Assembly (NCBI RefSeq): GCF_028583425.1
Contig: NC_072790.1
Span: forward strand, 213,196,897-213,260,896
Source: Eublepharis macularius
Taxonomy: Eukaryota; Chordata; Lepidosauria; Squamata; Eublepharidae
Reading direction: 5' to 3'
Length of the DNA: 64,000 nt
Below the pieces are notes generated by a model. That model was not told where the DNA came from and did no database searches. It worked only from the letters and a program-made list of their open reading frames with translations. Made by a program: the position numbers and the translations under genes. This document shows, piece after piece, positions 35,479 through 46,400 of this stretch. How positions within the stretch are numbered: position 1 is the stretch's first letter; every line of letters starts with the position of its first letter.

Positions 35479-35744
35479 AATTGACCACATCAGTTAGCAA
35501 AAAGAATAGGACATCAGCATATAGCTAAAACATTGTAATTATTTTTACTATTAAGTTACAGAAGCCCTGTAACATATTAGTGCACAGGGCCATCATATGT
35601 TGAGGAAAAGTCAGACAGAATGCACTGGCCCTTGCCTTCCAGCTATGTGCATTCATTGCATGTGGGCAATACCTAAGCACATGAAAGATGAATGTGTGAG
35701 GCCTTGATTTTTTATCATGGTGACAGTCTATGTGTATACTAATT

Positions 35745-36000
35745 ATTTATTTTCTATTTTTATTTATGTTGTTTATAATCCACCTTTCTCACTGATACTC
35801 AAGGCAGATCCACAGCTGGGACATTTAATAAACAATACAATAGGGTATGCATAGCAGAAATCTGAAAAGAAGCATAAAATTCATATACAGGAATACATTG
35901 ATGAAACATCGCTGAAAGATAAGTAATTTGACATTTGGCCTTTTAAACACCATAGAAATTATGCAATAGGATTGTATCTATCTTTGTGGCAAACACATAT
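35745..36000 (-). mobile_element. L2-like LINE 3' end
   Basis: 'tttataatccacctttctcactgatactcaaggcagatc' and 'acagctgggacatttaataaacaata' match the fragment at 9395-9770. Confidence 0.65.
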
Positions 36001-36104
36001 AGGTGTTTTTGAAGGACAACTTTCTCACATTTAAAGCAAGTACTTGAAGAACCATATTGTCCAGCCTGCCAGCTAAAATCTTTCTCACAAGCCCTCACAA
36101 TTTT

Positions 36105-36171
36105 CCTCAGGCCAGTTTAGCTAGGGATTCTGACAGTGTTTTGCCATCTTCTGAGCATGGAGCAAGGGTTA

Positions 36172-36206
<35 letters not shown>

Positions 36207-36503
36207 GGGGGGGAGAGGTAGTTGTGAATTTCATGCATTGTGCAGGGGGTTAGACTAGATGACCCTAGAGCAGAGGTGGGCAATTGTTTTGGCTCGGGGG
36301 CCACTTTGTGGGAGTGGAGGTTAGCGGAGGGCCGCACCTTTTAAAATGATTGCATTCATTAGTTAACTTTCGGTGCCAGGCGCCCGGTAGGTGACTGTCT
36401 TGGCGGGCCGCATGTGGCTCTGTAGCGGGCCGCATGTGGCCCGTGGGCTGCAATTTGCCCACCCCTGCCCTAGAGGTACCTTCAAACCCTATGATTCTAT
36501 GAA
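36105..36503 (+). mobile_element. CR1 LINE 3' end, split by a hAT MITE
   Basis: 'gtgcagggggttagactagatgaccctagagg' continues after the insert as 'taccttcaaaccctatgattctatga', the CR1 3' terminus with its ATTCTATG-type end. A (TC)n(TG)n microsatellite lies at about 36173-36206. Confidence 0.8.
36271..36467. mobile_element. 197-bp hAT MITE in CR1
   Basis: The ends CAGAGGTGGGCAA and TTGCCCACCCCTG are inverted repeats, and CCCTAGAG is duplicated exactly at 36263-36270 and 36468-36475. The 'ggcgggccgcatgtgg' words are typical of Charlie/SPIN-like non-autonomous hAT elements. Confidence 0.9.
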
Positions 36504-36673
36504 GAGGTGAAGTAAACCAGGTCACAGATTATATGCAAATCTCAGCACCATGCTAGATGCAAGTATCTCTTTGTAATTCTGAATTCATATTTAGTAAGGC
36601 ATAAGCTGCTATGATGACTTGACATTCTGGGTTTTTAAAAAAATATTTGTTTAAAAACTGTGGATGCCTGTGT

Positions 36674-37017
36674 TAGGGAGGCCAAGTCTCCCACTATAGC
36701 TACAGAGCCCTGTTCCTTGCTGCTGCCTGACAAGGCGGTAGGGGAAAAATATAGGGAGGCAGGATTTGGCGTCACACCGATTCCCAATGTTACTTCCAAT
36801 ATGAAACTGGACATGTAGTCACTGCGCTGATGCAACACTCTAGGTTTCACCCCAAACCCTATGGTTTAGCCATAGAGTTTTGAGTGAATCTAAAGCATCA
36901 CCCTGGTGTAATGATGTCACTTCTGGTTCTGCGCTGGAATTTTCATTCTGTGTTGAATCACTCAGCCTGCTCCCCATATTCTGCTGGTGGAGTGCCATCT
37001 AGGGCTGGCAGCCCTTA
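36674..37017. mobile_element. hAT-type MITE, TAGGGTTGCCAG family, longer form
   Basis: Ends TAGGGAGGCCA and TGGCAGCCCTTA are diverged inverted repeats. The inside shares 'cccactatag' and 'gtcacttc' words with the copy at 48380. Target duplication not clear. Confidence 0.55.
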
Positions 37018-37420
37018 CAAGTGTATACAGTCAGGAACCTTGAAAAAACAGCATTCCAGCTCACATGCAGAGAGTTGTAAATGCATGTATTTTCATACAT
37101 TTAGGCTTTTTTTTTTTGCTTTTGCTTTTACCTGAGGACAGCTTTTAATTTGCATTGGTAGAATGGACAGTAACAGCAGTCGAGAGAGAGGCAAGAGCAA
37201 AAGGCAGAAAACAACTTAATATTCCTTTCTCTCATCCCTCTAATCAGTACTGTCTGCCGCAACTTCCTTGTAACCTTCTCTACGGCAGTCATGTCCTCCT
37301 GAGCTTTTGAGAACTCTCCTTCCTCCATCCCCTCCCCTACATACCAGTGGACAAAGGAATGCTTGGTATACATCAGGTCAAACTTGTGGTCCAGGTGAGC
37401 CCAGCCCTCAGCAATGGCTG

Positions 37421-38083
37421 TGTCATAAGTCAGCCTTGCCCTGTGCTCAGTGAAGAGTCATCATACAGCTGCCTGCAGTTCACACCCACACTGACCCAGC
37501 TGCAGCTGACCTTGAGTTTGATGAACAGCAATTGCTGGCTAATCAATCAGCAGAGCCTTCAGCTGTAACAAACTCAGCTGCAGAAGGCCACTCCTCCCCT
37601 CCCTCTTCACTGACACCTTTGCAGCGCTGGCACTGTCAGAGACAGGTAGAGCTGCAAGAACGCAGGAGGACTGCATGACTCATGAGTCAGCAACAACTGT
37701 CAAATGACTAGGATGAATGAGTGAGGTCAGGATGTCTACCTAGTAAGTGGCTGACAGTTTAGCTCATTAAGACTTTGCTGGAAGGAGAAGCAGTTTGTGG
37801 AAGCAACTAGTGCATTTTATGGCTGGTCCGCCAGCCTGGCTAGTGTGCAAAGGCTGACCTGCTAACCCTTGGACTGGACCTGACTTGTGGCTTCTCTGGA
37901 ACTCTGACCCTTGGACTGGATTTAACTCTTGGCTTCTCTAGAACTCTGACCCTTGGATTGAACCTGACTTGTGGCTTCTCTGGAACACTGACTCTTGGAC
38001 TGGACTCTGTTTATTCTTTGCTCCCTGGTTGTGACTGGCCCCTGCACTCTGGCCTCTGCCCCCTAGGGGACTACCCCAGTACA
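37421..38083. mobile_element. solo LTR inside the tubulin pseudogene
   Basis: The 663-bp segment begins TGTCATAAG and ends CCAGTACA, the TG...CA ends of a long terminal repeat, and GGCTG is duplicated exactly at 37416-37420 and 38084-38088. The tubulin reading continues on both sides. No internal retroviral or gag-pol sequence is present, so it is a solo LTR left by recombination. It contains about 3.4 copies of a 42-bp tandem repeat (37865-38007). The family (Gypsy-like or endogenous retrovirus) cannot be told from this alone. It is younger than the pseudogene. Confidence 0.85.
37865..38007. repeat. 42-bp tandem repeat within the solo LTR
   Basis: Units start with ACCCTTGG or ACTCTTGG at 37865, 37907, 37949 and 37991 and differ at a few positions; the last unit is partial. 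Confidence 0.9.
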
Positions 38084-39414
38084 GGCTGTGGTGTTGCTCA
38101 GCATGCACACAGCACTCTGCACTCTGGGCCAGGTCACCCTTGGGGACCACAGTGTGGGGGTGGGGCTGGTAATTGATAACAACCTTGATACCAACCTTGA
38201 AACCAGTGGGGCATCAGACCACAAATTGGATGCTATATTTGGCCTTGATGGTGGTAATAGCAGCACTGACATCTTTGGGAACAACATTGCTTTGGTAGAA
38301 CAGTCAGCAGGCCATGTATTTACTGTGGCAAGGGTCACATTTCACCATCTGGTTGGCTGGCTCAAAGCAAGCATTGGTGATCTTTGTCACAAAGAGCTGT
38401 TCTTGGTAAGCTTTCTCAGCAGAGATGATTGGGGCATAGGTGGTCAGAGGGAAATGGATGTGGGGATAGGGCACCAAATTGGTCTGAAATTCGATCAGCT
38501 CCACATTCAGGGCACCATCAAATCACAGGGAGGCTGCGATGGAGAACATGATTTGGCTAATGAGGGGGTTGAGGTTGGTGTAGGTGGGGCGTTCGATGGC
38601 AAGGTTCCTCTGACAGATGTCATAGATGGCCTCATTGTCCACCATGAAGGCACAATCAGAATGCTCTAAGGTCATGTGGGTGGTCAGGATGGAGTTGTAG
38701 GGCTCAACGACAGCAGTAGAGAATAGAGGAGCTGGGTAGATAGAGAATTCCAGCTTGGACTTCTTGCCATAGTCAACTGACAAATGCTCCATCAGCAAGG
38801 AAGTGAAACCAGAGCCAGTGTTGCCACCAAAGCTACAGAAGCCCAGGAAGCCCAGGAGACCTGTGCATTGGTCAGCCAGTTTCCTGATCCTATTCAGTAC
38901 CAAGTCAATGATCTCTTTGCCAATGGTGTAATGGCCTTGGGCATAGTTGTTGGCAGCATCTTCTTTGCCAGATGAGATGCTCTGGGTAGAAAAGCTGGCG
39001 GTAGGTTCCTGTGCGCACTTCATCAATGACTGTTGGCTCCAAATCCATAAAGATAGCCCTGAGGACATGCTTACCAGTGCCCATCTCACTGAAGAACGTG
39101 CTGAAGGAGTCATCTCCTCTTGCAATGGTCTTGTCACTGGGCATCTGCCCATCAGGCTGAATGCCATATTCAAGATAGTATAGCTCCCAGCAGGAACTGC
39201 CAATCTGGACCCACGTGGATGAAGATGCACTCATGCGTGATTGCCCAGGCTGGTGGGGAGCGCTTTCTCACTAATAGACTTGTTTTTCACATTTCGGCTT
39301 TTTGTGTATATTCCAACGAAGGTATGCAGACTGGGGCAAACTGCTACTTTGACTCCTTCCACCCTGCATACATTAATTATTTGCGCTTGGAATCTGGGAT
39401 ACGGTTTGGAAAAT

Positions 39415-39680
39415 TATTATTGTTGTTGTTGTTGTTGTTAATTTATTCCAGATATCTGCTTAAGGTGGCTCACAAATAAAACAGTACAGTAAAATCAGAA
39501 AAACTACAGCATGAAAACAAGCCAGGGCATAACACCATATAAACATCTAGAAAAGATGGAACCTCTCTGCTGGCCTGGCACCAATGGAAAGTGGGGGAGG
39601 ACATTCCGGGACAAGGTGCTGGCACTGAAAAATACCTGCCTCCCATTGTCACTCACCTCACCTATGCAGGCGGGAGCACA
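39415..39680 (-). mobile_element. L2-like LINE tail with GTT repeats
   Basis: A (GTT)n run (39418-39437) is followed by 'aatttattccagatatctgcttaaggtggctcacaaataaaacagtac', the reverse of a LINE 3' tail. The part beyond 39540 ('ggcctggcaccaatgg') resembles this LINE's upstream sequence only weakly. Confidence 0.5.
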
Positions 39681-39721
39681 GAGAACAAGGTTTGAGAAGA
39701 GGATCTGGTGGGCTGCACATA

Positions 39722-39893
39722 ATGTTGCCAACTCCATCTTGGGAAGTTCCTGGAGATTTGGGAGTTATGTTTGGAGAGGCTATCACTGGGGATGAGACGC
39801 CATAGAGTCTGCCCTCCAGGGGACTGGTCTCTGTAATCTGGAGGAGATCAGTTGTAATTCCAGGAGAATGTCACACCCCTAGCTGGACAGTAC
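39722..39893. mobile_element. hAT-type MITE, TAGGGTTGCCAG family, degraded
   Basis: 'tgttgccaactccat', 'ttcctggagatttggga', 'ctccaggggactggtctctg' and 'ggagatcagttgtaattccagg' match the family at 51971-52171 in reverse order. The right terminus is degraded. Confidence 0.65.
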
Positions 39894-39949
39894 AGGAGGA
39901 GGCAGTCATTCATGTGCATATGACACAAAGGCACACAATATAGAAGTGC

Positions 39950-40040
39950 TGCCAATACTAAGCAAGCCTGGGTTTGGTTAGTACTTGAACCGAGAGCCTT
40001 CTGTAGCCTGTCTTGGTTCCATGACAGTAAAAAGGTAGGA
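39950..40040 (+). repeat. 5S rRNA-derived SINE fragment
   Basis: 'actaagcaagcctgggtttggttagtacttgaaccgagag' matches the 5S-related part of the SINE at 28630-28855. Confidence 0.65.
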
Positions 40041-40059
40041 TGTCTGAAAAAGGCTACTG

Positions 40060-41000
40060 GCTATAACCTGACCCTGGTGTTATGCTTTCACAAATGTTGA
40101 ATAATGTGCTTTTAATCCACTTTCAATGCTCTTTAGCGATAGTTTGCAAGTGGATTTTCATGTTGCATACCATAAAATCCAGTTGCAAAGTACATTGTTG
40201 GCTATTTTTGATTGCTGAAAAGAGTTACTCAGGACATGTAGAATCTGAGCAGTAGTTTAAGGAGTTAAATACTAGCAGCAACCAGCATTTTAAAATCTGA
40301 AAGATGCAGGAGAATCAAACAATTAAGCATCTTCAGGTAGGGGACTTCTTTCAGGAGCTTTCAGAAAACAACAGTGGCCACTTATTCTCTTTACACTGCA
40401 TGTGTCCCAGCTGAGGTAAGCCAGAGCACCTGTTCCTTCCACATTCCTGCTGCTCTGGGGCTGTTAGCAACGGCTGCCAGGGAGGCCCCGGGAGAGCCAC
40501 AGAAGGTTCATAATGGAAGCCGAGAGCGTACCGGTTGCTTAACTGATGGAGAGCTGGTCATTTTCACACCAGTTGTCTCTCTCCTTCTCTTAGTCTTTCC
40601 TTGACCAGAATCTGAAGGTCAGACTTTGGACATATAATTCATACAAACTGGGTAACATTTTAGGGAAATAAAAAAAGGAACTCTGCTAGTCAGGCTATGC
40701 AAATACGCTGGAATTGATGTTGCAAGTCTGGGATTTTCAGTTTAGAGGAGAGAGAACATTGAGATAAGGCAGGTTTATAAAACTGCATGATGTGGCGAAA
40801 GTAGGTAGAACTTTCCCCAAGTAATACTTTGTATAGTGGCTGACTGGACTGTCAGATTATTGTAATGCAGTTGGTGAAGGGCTGTCCTTGAAGGCACTTC
40901 AGAAACTAGTATTAAAACCCAGCTAGTGGCACAGATGAACATTTGGCCTGGGCCTCAAATTTAGACACTTGTAAATTTTTTGGCATTTGTTATGCAACTT
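40060..41000. other. no recognisable feature
   Basis: Unique-looking sequence between the MITE/SINE cluster and the LAMTOR2 pseudogene. Confidence 0.35.
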
Positions 41001-41002
41001 GG

Positions 41003-41626
41003 TTTTTTAAAAAATAAACACAGCTTTTTTATTCTCTTCCCACCTTAGTTTTAAATTTGTTTGAAAGATATATATTACAGATGGCCAATGCGATCCACTA
41101 TATTGCTAGGAGGCCAAGTCTGCAAGCCAAAACCCCCTGCCAAGCACCCAGTTTATCTTGTATAAAAGTCTGTTTTGGAAATAGGCTCCTGCTGAGGAAA
41201 GTCACAAAAGCCTTCCCCGCCCCCCCTCCTCTCTGTCTGGCTCCACAGCTCATGATGCTGCCACCTGGGTGAACGGGTCTTCGAGGTACTGGCCCAGAGC
41301 TTGTGCCTTTGCTTTCAGCATGCCAAAGCTCACTGTCTCCTTGGCATACATGCACAGCAACAGGTTGGCAATTCTGGTGATTGCAATGCAGCTCTCCATG
41401 CAGTCCATGAGGATGAACTTCAAGTTGTCTTCATTGAATGCCTGGTGGCCATTCTTGTCATAGGCCACCCAGATGTTGCTGGCAATGGCAGCCGTGACGC
41501 TGGCATCTGTGTCTCCGTAACTGGAATATACAAGGAGGGAGCTCTCATTGTTCAGAAGCAAAGTGCTCTGAATGCCTCCCATGTTGGCCTGCTTAGCGCC
41601 TGGGTCAAGGCTTTGGGGTGCAGCAT
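41003..41626 (-). pseudogene. LAMTOR2: processed LAMTOR2 pseudogene
   Basis: The minus strand encodes MLHPKALTQALS and, after a shift, GGIQSTLLLNNESSLLVYSS, DTDASVTAAIASNIW, QAFNEDNLKFILMDCMES, LLLCMYAKETVSFGMLKAKA and TQVAAS, collinear with LAMTOR2 (p14), the roadblock-fold subunit of the late-endosomal Ragulator complex that anchors mTORC1 and MAPK signalling. The coding interval (41250-41626) is 377 nt against 378 expected for 125 codons plus stop. One missing base near codon 13 (about 41590) shifts the frame; the rest is open. The coding region has no introns. A poly-A signal AATAAA (41028-41033) is followed 20 bases on by a short A run. Substitutions such as Gly-to-Ser changes suggest relaxed constraint. 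Confidence 0.92.
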
Positions 41627-41989
41627 CACAAACCTCCTAGCAAAACTTCCAACTTGTTTTTATGCACATCACATGTCGTCATTTTTATATTTTTACTATG
41701 GCTGAGGGCCTCAAAAGCTGGAAGTGTCTTGGGCCCTTCTGCACCTCTGAGAGGGCCAGAATGTGGCTGCTTGTCCATTAAGCGGTGTAAGCCAGTGTGA
41801 GCAAATTTCCCACCTTTTGAATGCCCTCCTCTGCTTTTACCCTGGCTTATAATTAGGCAAGTTCCATCGTTTTAGCCTGCAGACTGTTTTATGAACATCA
41901 TTTTAGGTTATGAATGCTGCTGTTTATGTCCTGGATATATTGCCCATTCTATGCTGTTTTTATTATTATATTGTTTTACTTTAAGAGCT

Positions 41990-42420
41990 ACCTCAGACAG
42001 GGCTCTGGAAAGCCACCATATCAATTCTTTAAAAACATAAATTACACGAGTCCCAGAACATTTGCTTCTAGGTTCTGTTCAAGGTGCTGGACATATCACC
42101 TCAAAAACTTTCCCAAATCTGGGCCTGTTGGAACAGGTGACTCAGCATGCCTTGGACACTGGGGGGGGGGGGGCGGGCACCAGAGACCTGATGCAATGCC
42201 TTTCCTGAATATGCCTGTGTCCCTTCTAAGGTCTGCCCACAGTCTCCTGTTGACTCTTCCTTTCTCTTGCCTCAATTGTCTGCGTCTTTTTCTCTCATTG
42301 TGAAATACCCTTCCTGCAGCTATCCAAGGAGCTCCCACTACTGTCCTTTGGAAAGGCATCCAAAACTATACTTTTTCTGAGGGCTCTCTTTAATTTGTTT
42401 CCTGATAGCACAAAATGGTG
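41990..42420 (+). mobile_element. old LINE remnant, C-terminal reverse transcriptase tail (tentative)
   Basis: Near the right end the plus strand reads AAIQGAPTTVLWKGIQN in one frame, which resembles the 'WNSLP...APSLASFKKALKT' tail of L2/CR1 proteins. The match is weak. A 12-G run at 42162-42173 adds noise. Confidence 0.3.
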
Positions 42421-43235
42421 TTAATATCTCTTCACAAAGTTTTTATGCTGGGTATGCAATTGTCAGGGCCATCAGGGTCCAAAGGGAGGGGGCAGCAAGG
42501 TAACACCCTTGCATATGGCAAGTGCTCCCACGCTCCTCTATGGCTCCAGAAAATAATTTCCAGCATGCTGGGGAAGCTATAGGGTATGCTGGGGACAAGG
42601 TGTGATTCATTAAAAATTGCCCTTAAACACTAAGTATTGGGGCAATTTATAAAGAATTGCCCCCCTCTCCTGCACGACTAACAACCTGTCGCTCCGGAAA
42701 AGGATGCTATTTTTTCAGTGCCACAGGAGAGCACACACAAGTTTCCCCCCAAGGTGCCTCCCCCCACCCTGCAGGCAGTTGAGTGGAGGCTGAAGGGCAG
42801 GCTGAGGAGCTGAGTCTGGGGTTGCAAACAACCTAGACAAAATGGGCTGCCTCTGTAACAGAAGCTTAATAGGATGTTAGTTACCAGGTGATGTTATTTA
42901 CCTCTGTGCCAGGAAAAGCCTCAGCTGCCTTTTTACATACATTTGCATGTATTTGCATACATTCAGCCCATGTTAAGGAAGTAGGACATTTCTTTCCTAC
43001 AGGCTTTCGACAACCCTAACTGTGTCTGGTTGCTTGAATTTGGCTGTTGTAAGCTACCCTGAAAATGGTGAGATATAATTTTTAACAATGAGCAAATAAA
43101 TGAGGGGAAAACCAATATAGATGATGGGAAGTAGTTTCAGGACGGACAGAAAGAAGTACTTTTTCACATAGTTAGCTTATGGAACTCACTGATGTAGTGA
43201 TCCTACCCTTTCTCAAAGGAGTGCAGAGCAGCATA
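42421..43235. other. no recognisable feature
   Basis: No gene or named repeat recognised. Confidence 0.35.
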
Positions 43236-43239
43236 TGTG

Positions 43240-43395
43240 GTTCATCTCCAACTCCACTTAGTTTTATAATAGCCCCACGTTAGCCTGAGAGTCAGTGACT
43301 GACACAAAGTTGCTCAGTGAGCTACATAGCTGGGGGAGGATCAGAACTTGGGTCTCCCCAGTCCTCATCTAACTACTACACTGCACTGGCTCTCA
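43240..43395 (-). repeat. SINE fragment
   Basis: 'gttagcctgagagtcagtgactgacacaaagttgctcag' and 'gatcagaacttgggtctcccc' match the reverse of the tRNA-derived SINE body. Confidence 0.55.
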
Positions 43396-43614
43396 CACAG
43401 AGGACAGCATATCAAATAGGTCAATTCATTGAGGATACACATATAAACGACTGCAAGCCATGTTGGCTAAATGCAACCTCTACATTCAGAAGCAGTGAGC
43501 CTCTGCATACTAAATGTTTGGGAGAGCAGCAACAGGGGAGGGTTAGCCCCTACTTATAGACTTTCCAGAGACATCTAGTTGGTCACTGTGAGAAACAAGA
43601 TGGTGGACTCTATG

Positions 43615-43625
43615 AGCCCTGGGTC

Positions 43626-43656
<31 letters not shown>

Positions 43657-43865
43657 TATCCCACCTTTCTCCACAATGGGGACCCAAAGTGGCTCACATT
43701 GTTCTCCTCTCTTCCATTTTATCCTCACAACAACCCTGTGAGGTAGGTGAGGCTGAGAGGGTGTGACTTGCCCATGGTCACCAAGTGAACTTCCATGGCA
43801 GACTAGGGATCTGAAACTGAGCCTCCCAGATCCTACTCTAATACTCTGGCATAGCAAGTATGAGG
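43615..43865 (-). repeat. tRNA-derived SINE with ATTT tail
   Basis: A (TTTA)n run is followed by 'tatcccacctttctccacaatggggacccaaagtggctcac', 'ctcacaacaaccctgtgagg' and 'gggatctgaaactgagcc'. Same family as 53945-54175. Confidence 0.8.
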
Positions 43866-43959
43866 ACTGCTAGTGCAGATATAAAGTTTAGAGCTTGGAA
43901 ATGGGCTCACATTCTCTCCCATCCTCATTTCCACTGCATGAATTCCTTCTCTTCCCTTT

Positions 43960-44313
43960 TCAATATTAACCATAATGCGGTGATACATCTATGCTGAAGG
44001 TTGCTTTATCTTTGTTTAGCTTTAACCAGGCTTTATAAATATGGCAGTTGAGGTGGGTGAACCACCCATCCGGCCTCCTGCCATAGGGGGATGCAAGTCC
44101 CCCTGATTTCTGCTGCTGTAACAGCTGGTCACCCTGCCCTACGGGCTCTGTCAATGTTGGAGGGTTGTTGCATTATCTGTGCACTGCTGTCTTAATGATA
44201 TTTATTGTGATTTTACTATTATACTACCATGTTTTAAATTTTATATTGTTGTAATCCACGAGCCCCTTGCTGGGTGAACAGACTAAAAGTTGAATAAATA
44301 AATAAATAAAGCT
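43960..44313 (+). mobile_element. L2-like LINE 3' end
   Basis: 'tgaggtgggtgaaccacccatc', 'ggggatgcaagtccccctgatt' and 'ggtcaccctgcc' are the reverse complement counterpart of 57000-57115; the tail ends 'gaataaataaataaataaa'. It is 5'-truncated. Confidence 0.75.
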
Positions 44314-44633
44314 AGTTTTAAACTGTGGTTGAGGTTTGCTTGCTTTTCAGCAGTGATTTTTTGGGGCTAAACAAACCTTTAATTCTCCTTGGGCTGTTTA
44401 CTACTGTTTACAACTACATTCCATCCACCCCACTTGGCTGTTGCTTTGGCAACCCTGTTCCCCCTTCATTTGAGTCCTCCTCCAATTATCTTAGCCACTT
44501 AGAGACAATATAATAGGTTTGATGATGTTATGTAGCTAATCAGCTTGCAGTGAAAAAAACAATGGACAAAGCAAGGGTTAACATCCTCCTCCACTCTACA
44601 TAACAGCCACAAGAAGCAGCTTTCCCTTCTATC

Positions 44634-45150
44634 GCAGTTTTATCCCATTCTTCCTCCAAGGGGTGCTGGGCACCAAGCCTGCTTCTCTGTTCCCTCCATT
44701 TATCTTCACAACAACCCTGTAAGGTAGGTTTGGCTGAGAAAGAATGACTGGTTACCTAATGAGATCCATGACTCAGAACTTAAGCCATCCCCTTTCTTGC
44801 TATAGCCCTGGGGGTGCCATTTGCACCACTGGGGAAATCTGCATATACCTCACTAGCTCCAATGGAGCCTTTAATGGGGCAAATAGCACCCCCTCTTGGG
44901 ACTGTTTATGGTCATGAAAATGGTTCAGGGCAGAGATGCTTAATCTCCCTCTCTCTGCACAGTCCTGGCCTGTCCCCTGAAATTTACAATCCCAGTGAGG
45001 AACTACCAGTATACATTGGACAGAAAGTCTTTGTGATGGAGCTGGGCATGACATGCAGGCTGTAATGTGTACCCAGTGCAGATTTAAACCTAGGACTCCC
45101 CAAGGCTAGTTTAGCCCTCTAACCATTTTACCACATTGCCTGTTGCTTAA
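44634..45150 (-). repeat. SINE pieces flanking an unknown insert
   Basis: 'cttcacaacaaccctgtaaggtaggtttggctgag' (44700-44740) and 'aaacctaggactccccaagg...ctaaccattttaccacattgcc' (45088-45140) are two parts of a minus-strand SINE. The roughly 300 bases between, with 'gtgccatttgcaccactgggg', are not SINE sequence and may be an insertion, but I see no clear ends. Confidence 0.45.
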
Positions 45151-46200
45151 TAATAAGGGATTGTCTTGTGGATTAGCATGGAATGGGTAGTGCAATCCTG
45201 CCAATGGTTAGCATTAACCTTAGTGAGGGTGCAGTACCGTTCCAATAACAGTATAGGAGAAAGGGAGAAAACGCCTGTGGGAAAGGGTTAGAAGGAAGGG
45301 GAGAACGTGCCTCACTCTGCCGGACATTGCTGTCTCTTACCCATGGCTAAGACATCTAAAACACTGCTGAATAGCAGGAAAATCTTGCTTCAAACTTGAG
45401 TTACCTTGGGGAGGGGGGGGGGAATACTAATTTTATTTTGAGGTTCTTTGTCACATATTTTCTAAAATATGCCAAAGTTACATTTGGTGGTACGATTGGG
45501 TTTATGCCACTGACCTCAGCCTTGTTTATGAGGTCCTAAATGTGTGGAATTCAAATGGTATCAGCCAAACCTTGAAAAAAGGACGATACAGATCATTTGT
45601 GGGGAGGGTACATACTTCAGACCCCAGACATTCAGGACCTTGAATGCTGGACATACGGGGATAGAGCCAGTAGACAGAATTCCCTTTCCCTTTCCCATAC
45701 AATGCAGTTAGAATGTCTGTACAGGGCTTTTAGTAACCAACTGATAGTGCAGAAAGGATATTAATGACTGGCCAGCAGAACCTCTAGGAAAAGTGCTGTC
45801 ACTGTAAAATGCTGAGTTTGTGACATTTCTATAGCTTACAAAATAGATTCCAGCCATGTGTTGTCTTCCAGGCTATGCACACCTCCTTTCCCAGCATGTT
45901 TTATGGAACCTTGTAATTCTTCTTTAGCTGGCTGCTAGGACTATGGCAAAATTACATTTACACATCATTAGAAGCAACATTTGCATGGAGATCTGACCTC
46001 CAGTGATACGCCAATGGCAAACATTAAATTTGGTGTGGGAAAAATTACTGACCTTTCATGTGTTCACTGTGTGCCAGTCAATATATACATCATTGTCTAT
46101 ACCACAAGATTTGTGTAAATGCGATTATATAACTGTCCTTGAGGAGAGATTTCTTTCCTTACAAAATGAATTCGAAAATGGCCATAGACAATTCGTACAT
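45151..46200. other. no recognisable feature
   Basis: A 10-G run at 45412-45421 is the only marked structure. Confidence 0.35.
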
Positions 46201-46214
46201 TAAGTGTGCACAGA

Positions 46215-46400
46215 ATACACTTGAAACTGCCTTATATTGAGTGAGATTATTGGTCAATTAAGGTCAACGTTCATTACTCTGATAGGTGGCAGCCTTCCAG
46301 ATTTTCAAGTCAAGATCTTTCATATCATATCACCCAATTCCTGACCTTTTTAACTGGCAATGCCAGAGATTGGACATGGGCTTTTCTGCATGCCCCACCC
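46215..46400 (-). repeat. tRNA-derived SINE, second family, degraded
   Basis: 'aaactgccttatattgagtgagattattggtc' and 'aactggcaatgccagagattggacatgggc' match the reverse complement of the family at 48655-48865. Confidence 0.65.

Larger units (their letters stand above)
37107..39288 (-). pseudogene. processed alpha-tubulin pseudogene, split by a solo LTR
   Basis: Minus-strand frames match alpha-tubulin along almost its full length: [63 protein letters not shown] and [15 protein letters not shown] in order. The parent start codon aligns near 39234 and the stop near 37216. There are no introns. A poly-A signal ATTAAA (37144-37149) is followed by an 11-base A tail (37107-37117 as T on plus). ACATTTAGGC (37097-37106) and ACATTTCGGC (39289-39298) may be the target duplication. 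The copy is dead: a deletion near the N-terminus, a CGA-to-TGA change near 38527, further in-frame stops near 38323 and several frameshifts. A 663-bp LTR (37421-38083) interrupts it at the SNTTA codons. The exact tubulin isotype is not determined. Confidence 0.93.

Noticed and set aside
38088-38669. 193-codon open frame on the plus strand
   Set aside because: It is the antisense of the alpha-tubulin pseudogene, whose minus-strand translation matches tubulin closely.
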